Shown: positions 54,813 to 64,000 of the stretch, in pieces
How positions within the stretch are numbered: position 1 is the stretch's first letter
Layout: each line of letters begins with the position of its first letter
Source: Prosapia bicincta
Taxonomy: Eukaryota; Arthropoda; Insecta; Hemiptera; Cercopidae
DNA: 64,000 bases
Direction: 5' to 3'
Assembly (NCBI GenBank): GCA_036971475.1
Contig: JBAIZL010000005.1
Location: forward strand, 63,914,655 to 63,978,654
Position numbers and translations under genes: made by a program
Notes under the pieces: generated by a model
Told to the model about the DNA's origin: nothing
The model's input: the letters and a program-made list of their open reading frames with translations, nothing else
The model's database searches: none

Positions 54813-55229
54813 GATCATTTTTGACAATCTAAAAATAGGTGAACCCGCCCCCGCAATGTTCCATAATAGACTTTAACATTACCATATACGGTCATTTGAT
54901 CCAACCGATCGATTTTCGGCAATTTTATATTTTTTGTAAAAACTACCCCTTGGTGAACCCGCCCCCGCAATGGTCGAAAGGGACTCTAGACATATCCTGT
55001 ACTGTCTGTTGATCCATCCGATCGATTTTCGGCAATTTCATATTTTTTGTAAAAACTACCCCTAGGTGAAACTACCCCTACCGACGCATTAATACACTCT
55101 AGACATACCCTATCGGTCAAGACACGATTTTCCAATATTTTTTTGAAAACTACCCCCCACCCCCCAATCCACCCCCGATGCTACCCCCAGAGATGGTCCT
55201 GAACGTAGCCGAGGTCACCCCCTACACAT

Positions 55230-55595
55230 AGGTTAGGTTAGGTTAGATCCAATTTGGCTAGCTTAGGTTAGTAGGTTAGAAATAATTTTTTTCGAAAAAC
55301 TACCCCCTACCCCTCTAAACGTGGTCAAAACCACCCCTAAGGCTTGGATCAGGATCACGACGTCCGCCCGCATCATCCGAAACTACCCCTATAGTTCTAG
55401 GTTACGTAGCGGCCGATTTTTTTTTTTTTTTCGAAAAACTACCCCCTACCCCCCTGAACGTGGTCGAAACCACCCCTTGGTCTGGGGTCACGGCTGGGGT
55501 GACCTTGAGCATCATCCAAAACTACCCCTATAGTCCTAGGTTACGTAGCGGCCGAGTTAGGGGTGGGTCCGCGCCCAAGTATCACAACTTCTACT
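55230..55595 (-). repeat. Outer terminal module, right arm
   Basis: This is the mirror of the left outer module, with T15 (55417-55431) in place of A19. It ends AACTTCTACT at the right target site duplication. Confidence 0.85.
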
Positions 55596-55601
55596 CATGG
55601 A
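55596..55601. repeat. Right target site duplication CATGGA
   Basis: This follows the last element base (AACTTCTACT) and continues as TTCTGCGTTTTC, the next bases of the interrupted monomer. It is identical to the left copy. Confidence 0.9.
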
Positions 55602-56890
55602 TTCTGCGTTTTCTACAAAAAATGGATTTCTCATTTAAAAGGCATAATAAACGCAGAATCGACCACAGATTCGGATTGTGCACTTAGAATTGATCTATAA
55701 TAAGTATTATAGGAGCTATCGCAATTGTCATATATTTTCTCTAAAAAAATGCATGAATTATAGTTCATGGATTTTGCGATTTCTACAAAAAATGGATTTC
55801 TCATTTAAAAGGCATAATAAACGCAGAATCGACCATAGATTCGCATTGTGCTCTTAGAATTGATCTATAATAAGTATTATAGGAGCTATCGCAATTGTCA
55901 TATATTTTCTCTAAAAAAATGCATGAATTATAGTTCATGGATTTTGCGATTTCTACAAAAAATGGATTTCTCATTTAAAAGGCATAATAAACGCAGAATC
56001 GTCCATAGATTCGCATTGTGCTCTTAGAATTGATCTATAATAAGTATTATAGGAGCTATGGCAATTGTCATATATTTGCTCTAAAAAAAATGCATGAATT
56101 ATAGCTCATGGATTTTGCGATTTCTACAAAAAATGGATTTCTCATTTAAAAGGCATAATAAACGCAGAATCGACCATAGATTCGCATTGTGCTCTTAGAA
56201 TTGATCTATAATAAGTATTATAGGAGCTATGGCGATTGTCATATATTTTCTCTTAAAAAATGCACGAATTATAGTTCATGGATTTTACGATTTCTACAAA
56301 AAATGGATTTCTCATTTAAAAGGCATAATAAACGCAGAATCGACCATAGATTCGCATTGTGCTCTTAGAATTGATCTATAATAAGTATTATAGGAGCTAT
56401 GGCAATTGTCATATATTTTCTCTTAAAAATTGCATGAATTATAGTTCATGTATTTTGCGATTTCTACAAAAAACGGATTTCTCATTTAAAAGGCATAATA
56501 AACGGAGAATCGACCATAGATTCGCATTGTGCACTTAGAATTGATCTATATTAAGTATTATAAGAGCTATCGCAATTGTCATATATTTGCTCTAAAAAAA
56601 ATGCATGAATTATAGTTCATGGATTTTGCGATTTCTACAAAAAATGGATTTCTCATTTAAAAGGCATAATAAAAGCAGAATCGACCATAGATTCGCATTG
56701 TGCTCTTAGAATTGATCTATAATAAGTATTATAGGAGCTATGGCAATTGTCATATATTTGCTCTAAAAAAAATGCATTAATTATAGTTCATGGATTCTGC
56801 GTTTTCTACAAAAAATGGATTTCTCATTTAAAAGGCATAATAAACGCAGAATCGACCATAGATTCGGATTGTGCACTTAGAATTGATCTA

Positions 56891-59800
56891 TAATAAGCAT
56901 TATAAGAGCTATCGCAATTGTCATATATTTGCTCTAAAAAAAATGCATGAATTATAGTTCATGGATTTTGCGATTTCTACAAAAAATGGATTTCTCATTT
57001 AAAAGGCATAATAAACGCAGAATCGACCATAGATTCGCATTGTGCACTTAGAATTGATCTATAATAAGTATTATAGGAGCTATGGCAATTGTCATATATT
57101 TTCTCTTAAAAATTGCATGAATTATAGTTCATGTATTTTGCGATTTCTACAAAAAACGGATTTCTCATTTAAAAGGCATAATAAACGGAGAATCGACCAT
57201 AGATTCGCAATGTGCACTTAGAATTGATCTATATTAAGTATTATAAGAGCTATCGCAATTGTCATATATTTGCTCTAAAAAAAATGCATGAATTATAGTT
57301 CATGGATTTTGCGATTTCTACAAAAAATGGATTTCTCATTTAAAAGGCATAATAAACGCAGAATCGACCATAGATTCGCATTGTGCTCTTAGAATTGATC
57401 TATAATAAGTATTATAGGAGCTATGGCAATTGTCATATATTTGCTCTAAAAAAAATGCATTAATTATAGTTCATGGATTCTGCGTTTTCTACAAAAAATG
57501 GATTTCTCATTTAAAAGGCATAATAAACGCAGAATCGACCATAGATTCGGATTGTGCACTTAGAATTGATCTATAATAAGCATTATAAGAGCTATCGCAA
57601 TTGTCATATATTTGCTCTAAAAAAAATGCATGAATTATAGTTCATGGATTTTGCGATTTCTACAAAAAATGGATTTCTCATTTAAAAGGCATAATAAACG
57701 CAGGATCGACCATAGATTCGCATTGTGCACTTAGAATTGATCTATAATAAGTATTATAGGAGCTATCGCAATTGTCATATATTTTCTCTAAAAAAATGCA
57801 TGAATTATATTTCATGGATTTTACGATTTCTACAAAAAATGGATTTCTCATTTAATAGGCATAATAAACGCAGAATCGACCATAGATTCGCATTGTGTTC
57901 TTAGAATTGATCTATAATAAGTATTATAGGAGCTATCGCAATTGTCATATATTTTCTCTAAAAAAATGCATGAATTATAGTTCATGGATTTTGCGATTTC
58001 TACAAAAAATGGATTTCTCATTTAAAAGGCATAATAAACGCAGAATCGACCATAGATTCGCATTGTGCTCTTAGAATTGATCTATAATAAGTATTATAGG
58101 AGCTATCGCAATTGTCATATATTTTCTCTTAAAAAATGCATGAATTATAGTTCATGGATTTTACGATTTCTACAAAAAATTGATTTCTCATTTAAAAGGC
58201 ATAATAAACGCAGAATCGACCATAGATTCGCATTGTGCACTTAGAATTGATCTATAATAAGTATTATAGGAGCTATCGCAATTGTCATATATTTTCTCTA
58301 AAAAAATGCATGAATTATAGTTCATGGATTTTGCGATTTCTACAAAAAATGGATTTCTCATTTAAAAGGCATAATAAACGCAGAATCTACCATAGATTCG
58401 CATTGCGCACTTAGAATTGATCTATAATAAGTATTATAGGAGCTATCGCAATTGTCATATATTTTCTCTAAAAAAATGCATGAATTATAGTTCATGGATT
58501 TTGCGATTTCTACAAAAAATGGATTTCTCATTTAAAAGGTATAATAAACGCAGAATCGACCATAGATTCGCATTGTGCTCTTAGAATTGATCTATATTAA
58601 GTATTATAGGAGCTATTGCAATTGTCATATATTTTCTCTAAAAAAATGCATGAATTATAGTTCATGGATTTTGCGATTTCTACAAAAAATGGATTTCTCA
58701 TTTAAAAGGCATAATAAACGCAGAATCGACCATAGATTCGCATTGTGCTCTTAGAATTGATCTAATTTAAGTATTATAGGAGCAATCGCAATTGTCATAT
58801 ATTTTCTCTTAAAAAATGCATGAATTATAGTTCATGGATTTTACGATTTCTACAAAAAATTGATATCTCATTTAAAAGGCATAATAAACGCAGAATCGAC
58901 CATAGATTCGCATTGTGCACTTATAATTGATCTATAATAAGTATTATAAGAGCTATCGCAATTGTCATACATTTGCTCTAAAAAAAATGCATGAATTATA
59001 GTTCATGGATTTTGCGATTTCTACAAAAAATGGATTTCTCATTTAAAAGGCATAATAAACGCAGAATCGACCATAGATTCGCATTGTGCACTTAGAATTG
59101 ATCTATAATAAGTATTATAGGAGCTATCGCAATTGTCATATATTTTCTCTAAAAAAATGCATGAATTATAGTTCATGGATTTTGCGATTTCTACAAAAAA
59201 TGGATTTCTCATTTAAAAGGCATAATAAACGCAGAATCGACCATAGATTCGCATTGTGCTCTTAGAATTGATCTATAATAAGTATTATAGGAGCTATGGC
59301 AATTGTCATATATTTGCTCTAAAAAAAATGCATTAATTATAGTTCATGGATTCTGCGTTTTCTACAAAAAATGGATTTCTCATTTAAAAGGCATAATAAA
59401 CGCAGAATCGACCATAGATTCGGATTGTGCACTTAGAATTGATCTATAATAAGCATTATAAGAGCTATCGCAATTGTCATATATTTGCTCTAAAAAAAAT
59501 GCATGAATTATAGTTCATGGATTTTGCGATTTCTACAAAAAATGGATTTCTCATTTAAAAGGCATAATAAACGCAGAATCGACCATAGATTCGCATTGTG
59601 CACTTAGAATTGATCTATAATAAGTATTATAGGAGCTATGGCAATTGTCATATATTTTCTCTTAAAAATTGCATGAATTATAGTTCATGTATTTTGCGAT
59701 TTCTACAAAAAACGGATTTCTCATTTAAAAGGCATAATAAACGGAGAATCGACCATAGATTCGCATTGTGCACTTAGAATTGATCTATATTAAGTATTAT

Positions 59801-62800
59801 AAGAGCTATCGCAATTGTCATATATTTGCTCTAAAAAAAATGCATGAATTATAGTTCATGGATTTTGCGATTTCTACAAAAAATGGATTTCTCATTTAAA
59901 AGGCATAATAAACGCAGAATCGACCATAGATTCGCATTGTGCTCTTAGAATTGATCTATAATAAGTATTATAGGAGCTATGGCAATTGTCATATATTTGC
60001 TCTAAAAAAAATGCATTAATTATAGTTCATGGATTTTGCGTTTTCTACAAAAAATGGATTTCTCATTTAAAAGGCATAATAAACGCAGAATCGACCATAG
60101 ATTCGGATTGTGCACTTAGAATTGATCTATAATAAGCATTATAAGAGCTATCGCAATTGTCATATATTTGCTCTAAAAAAAATGCATGAATTATAGTTCA
60201 TGGATTTTGCGATTTCTACAAAAAATGGATTTCTCATTTAAAAGGCATAATAAACGCAGAATCGACCATAGATTCGCATTGTGCACTTAGAATTGATCTA
60301 TAATAAGTATTATAGGAGCTATCGCAATTGTCATATATTTTCTCTAAAAAAATGCATGAATTATATTTCATGGATTTTACGATTTCTACAAAAAATGGAT
60401 TTCTCATTTAATAGGCATAATAAACGCAGAATCGACCATAGATTCGCATTGTGTTCTTAGAATTGATCTATAATAAGTATTATAGGAGCTATCGCAATTG
60501 TCATATATTTTCTCTAAAAAAATGCATGAATTATAGTTCATGGATTTTGCGATTTCTACAAAAAATGGATTTCTCATTTAAAAGGCATAATAAACGCAGA
60601 ATCGACCATAGATTCGCATTGTGCTCTTAGAATTGATCTATAATAAGTATTATAGGAGCTATCGCAATTGTCATATATTTTCTCTTAAAAAATGCATGAA
60701 TTATAGTTCATGGATTTTACGATTTCTACAAAAAATTGATTTCTCATTTAAAAGGCATAATAAACGCAGAATCGACCATAGATTCGCATTGTGCACTTAG
60801 AATTGATCTATAATAAGTATTATAGGAGCTATCGCAATTGTCATATATTTTCTCTAAAAAAATGCATGAATTATAGTTCATGGATTTTGCGATTTCTACA
60901 AAAAATGGATTTCTCATTTAAAAGGCATAATAAACGCAGAATCTACCATAGATTCGCATTGCGCACTTAGAATTGATCTATAATAAGTATTATAGGAGCT
61001 ATCGCAATTGTCATATATTTTCTCTAAAAAAATGCATGAATTATAGTTCATGGATTTTGCGATTTCTACAAAAAATGGATTTCTCATTTAAAAGGTATAA
61101 TAAAAGCAGAATCGACCATAGATTCGCATTGTGCTCTTAGAATTGATCTATATTAAGTATTATAGGAGCTATTGCAATTGTCATATATTTTCTCTAAAAA
61201 AATGCATGAATTATAGTTCATGGATTTTGCGATTTCTACAAAAAATGGATTTCTCATTTAAAAGGCATAATAAACGCAGAATCGACCATAGATTCGCATT
61301 GTGCTCTTAGAATTGATCTAATTTAAGTATTATAGGAGCTATCGCAATTGTCATATATTTTCTCTTAAAAAATGCATGAATTATAGTTCATGGATTTTAC
61401 GATTTCTACAAAAAATTGATATCTCATTTAAAAGGCATAATAAACGCAGAATCGACCATAGATTCGCATTGTGCACTTATAATTGATCTATAATAAGTAT
61501 TATAAGAGCTATCGCAATTGTCATACATTTGCTCTAAAAAAAATGCATGAATTATAGTTCATGGATTTTGCGATTTCTACAAAAAATGGATTTCTCATTT
61601 AAAAGGCATAATAAACGCAGAATCGACCATAGATTCGCATTGTGCACTTAGAATTGATCTATAATAAGTATTATAGGAGCTATCGCAATTGTCATATATT
61701 TTCTCTAAAAAAATGCATGAATTATAGTTCATGGATTTTGCGATTTCTACAAAAAATGGATTTCTCATTTAAAAGGCATAATAAACGCAGAATCGACCAT
61801 AGATTCGCATTGTGCTCTTAGAATTGATCTATAATAAGTATTATAGGAGCTATGGCAATTGTCATATATTTGCTCTAAAAAAAATGCATTAATTATAGTT
61901 CATGGATTCTGCGTTTTCTACAAAAAATGGATTTCTCATTTAAAAGGCATAATAAACGCAGAATCGACCATAGATTCGGATTGTGCACTTAGAATTGATC
62001 TATAATAAGCATTATAAGAGCTATCGCAATTGTCATATATTTGCTCTAAAAAAAATGCATGAATTATAGTTCATGGATTTTGCGATTTCTACAAAAAATG
62101 GATTTCTCATTTAAAAGGCATAATAAACGCAGAATCGACCATAGATTCGCATTGTGCACTTAGAATTGATCTATAATGAGTATTATAGGAGCTATCGCAA
62201 TTGTCATATATTTTCTCTTAAAAAATGCATGAATTATAGTTCATGGATTTTGCGATTTCTACAAAAAATGGATTTCTCATTTAAAAGGCATAATAAAAGC
62301 AGAATCGACCATAGATTCGCATTGTGCACTTAGAATTGATCTATAATAAGTATTATAGGAGCTATCGCAATTGTCATATATTTTCTCTAAAAAAATGCAT
62401 GAATTATATTTCATGGATTTTACGATTTCTACAAAAAATGGATTTCTCATTTATTAGGCATAATAAACGCAGAATCGACCATAGATTCGCATTGTGTTCT
62501 TAGAATTGATCTATAATAAGTATTATAGGAGCTATCGCAATTGTCATATATTTTCTCTAAAAAAATGCATGAATTATAGTTCATGGATTTTGCGATTTCT
62601 ACAAAAAATGGATTTCTCATTTAAAAGGCATAATAAACGCAGAATCGACCATAGATTCGCATTGTGTTCTTAGAATTGATCTATAATAAGTATTATAGGA
62701 GCTATCGCAATTGTCATATATTTTCTCTAAAAAAATGCATGAATTATAGTTCATGGATTTTGCGATTTCTACAAAAAATGGATTTCTCATTTAAAAGGCA

Positions 62801-64000
62801 TAATAAACGCAGAATCGACCATAGATTCGCATTGTGCTCTTAGAATTGATCTATAATAAGTATTATAGGAGCTATCGCAATTGTCATATATTTTCTCTTA
62901 AAAAATGCATGAATTATAGTTCATGGATTTTACGATTTCTACAAAAAATTGATTTCTCATTTAAAAGGCATAATAAACGCAGAATCGACCATAGATTCGC
63001 ATTGTGCACTTAGAATTGATCTATAATAAGTATTATAGGAGCTATTGCAATTGTCATATATTTTCTCTAAAAAAATGCATGAATTATAGTTCATGGATTT
63101 TGCGATTTCTACAAAAAATGGATTTCTCATTTAAAAGGCATAATAAACGCAGAATCTACCATAGATTCGCATTGCGCACTTAGAATTGATCTATAATAAG
63201 TATTATAGGAGCTATCGCAATTGTCATATATTTTCTCTAAAAAAATGCATGAATTATAGTTCATGGATTTTGCGATTTCTACAAAAAATGGATTTCTCAT
63301 TTAAAAGGTATAATAAACGCAGAATCGACCATAGATTCGCATTGTGCTCTTAGAATTGATCTATATTAAGTATTATAGGAGCTATTGCAATTGTCATATA
63401 TTTTCTCTAAAAAAATGCATGAATTATAGTTCATGGATTTTGCGATTTCTACAAAAAATGGATTTCTCATTTAAAAGGCATAATAAACGCAGAATCGACC
63501 ATAGATTCGCATTGTGCTCTTAGAATTGATCTAATTTAAGTATTATAGGAGCTATCGCAATTGTCATATATTTTCTCTTAAAAAATGCATGAATTATAGT
63601 TCATGGATTTTACGATTTCTACAAAAAATTGATATCTCATTTAAAAGGCATAATAAACGCAGAATCGACCATAGATTCGCATTGTGCACTTATAATTGAT
63701 CTATAATAAGTATTATAAGAGCTATCGCAATTGTCATACATTTGCTCTAAAAAAAATGCATGAATTATAGTTCATGGATTTTGCGATTTCTACAAAAAAT
63801 GGATTTCTCATTTAAAAGGCATAATAAACGCAGAATCGACCATAGATTCGCATTGTGCACTTAGAATTGATCTATAATAAGTATTATAGGAGCTATCGCA
63901 ATTGTCATATATTTTCTCTAAAAAAATGCATGAATTATAGTTCATGGATTTTGCGATTTCTACAAAAAATGGATTTCTCATTTAAAAGGCATAATAAACG
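56891..64000. repeat. Higher-order repeat, 15 monomers (2556 bp), three copies
   Basis: TAATAAGCAT lies at 56891, 57574, 59447, 60130 and 62003, alternating spacings of 683 and 1873 bp. This is a 2556-bp, 15-monomer unit that contains a 4-monomer internal duplication. CATTGCGCAC at 58401 and 60957 confirms the 2556-bp shift. Its third occurrence at 63170 is only 2213 bp on, so the third copy is two monomers shorter and is cut by the window end. The differences lie between 62003 and about 62700, where the TGTGTTCTT monomer is doubled and others are missing. Confidence 0.9.

Larger units (their letters stand above)
43128..55595. mobile_element. Giant palindromic foldback-type element (12.47 kb)
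   Basis: Two arms of about 6.2 kb in inverted orientation are separated by 46 bp and inserted in one satellite monomer. The ends are perfect inverted repeats from the first base (AGTAGAAGTTGTGATACTTG and its complement). An identical CATGGA flanks both sides. Positions in the two arms add to 98727 until an A-run that is 19 long on the left and 15 on the right, after which they add to 98723. In the parts I compared the arms differ at only a handful of bases. No transposase, polymerase or other coding frame is visible, so it would be non-autonomous or a decayed or structural derivative. Long inverted repeats built of short tandem repeats recall foldback elements. A 6-bp duplication with AG/CT ends also recalls Polinton/Maverick elements, but none of their proteins is present. 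Family assignment is open. Confidence 0.85.
49387..55595 (-). repeat. Right arm of the palindrome
   Basis: This is the reverse complement of the left arm. Differences I found: left G43331 against A-equivalent at 55396; C43538 against T; G43583 against A; T43441 against A; A45334 against G-equivalent at 53393; and A19 against T15 at 55417-55431. That is only a few changes in about 6.2 kb. The near identity means either a young inverted duplication or ongoing arm-to-arm gene conversion. Confidence 0.95.
55596..64000. repeat. Satellite array, ~170-bp monomer (right block)
   Basis: The same satellite resumes right after the insertion, in the same orientation and at the next base of the interrupted monomer, then runs to the window edge (about 49 copies). 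Several variants common here are rare or absent in the left block as far as I read: TAATAAGCAT, GCATTGCGCACTT, TGCATTAATTATAG and GATCTAATTTAAG. They recur with regular spacing because this block is built of a 15-monomer higher-order repeat. No gene, RNA gene or other insertion is visible. Confidence 0.97.

Noticed and set aside
43128..55595. Palindrome as an assembly or sequencing foldback artefact
   Set aside because: A foldback read would invert the flanking satellite as well. Here the satellite keeps one orientation, with a 6-bp duplication and exact phase, and the arms have independent differences. Long-read confirmation is still worthwhile.

Overview
The window is non-coding eukaryotic heterochromatin. 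It holds about 51.5 kb of one tandem satellite, all in the same orientation, interrupted by a single 12.47 kb palindromic insertion. I find no protein-coding gene, tRNA, rRNA or CRISPR array. The longest open frames are 88 codons or fewer and follow from the repeat structure. The nucleosome-sized monomer (about 170 bp, about 29% GC in the first copy), the kilobase-scale higher-order repeats and the lack of genes fit a centromeric or pericentromeric array, probably of an animal. Short runs of TTAGG/CCTAA units in the insertion resemble the arthropod telomere motif, but three units are too weak to assign a taxon. I do not recognise the satellite or the insertion as a named family.

Layout: (1) 1-43127, satellite array, roughly 250 monomers, with several local higher-order repeats and one truncated monomer. 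(2) 43128-55595, a near-perfect inverted repeat: left arm 43128-49340, spacer 49341-49386, right arm 49387-55595. It is flanked by an identical 6-bp direct repeat CATGGA (43122-43127 and 55596-55601). (3) 55596-64000, the same satellite resuming in the same orientation and exactly in phase, dominated by a 15-monomer, 2556-bp higher-order repeat.

The insertion looks like a foldback-type DNA transposon or a non-autonomous derivative of one. Its inverted ends match from the first base (5'-AGTAGAAGTT), it has a target site duplication, and it restores a known monomer subtype when excised on paper. Each arm is a chain of different short-period degenerate repeat blocks. Each arm also carries related, inverted GC-rich modules at its outer and inner ends, so the whole looks like two 6.2 kb inverted-ended units joined head to head. 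This giant palindromic element is the main candidate for something undescribed in the window.

The satellite monomer itself carries three dyad symmetries, including an almost perfect 18-bp palindrome, and I see no CENP-B-box-like motif. Nothing here is a gene pathway; the parts interact structurally, as satellite host, transposon-like insertion and array homogenisation by unequal exchange.
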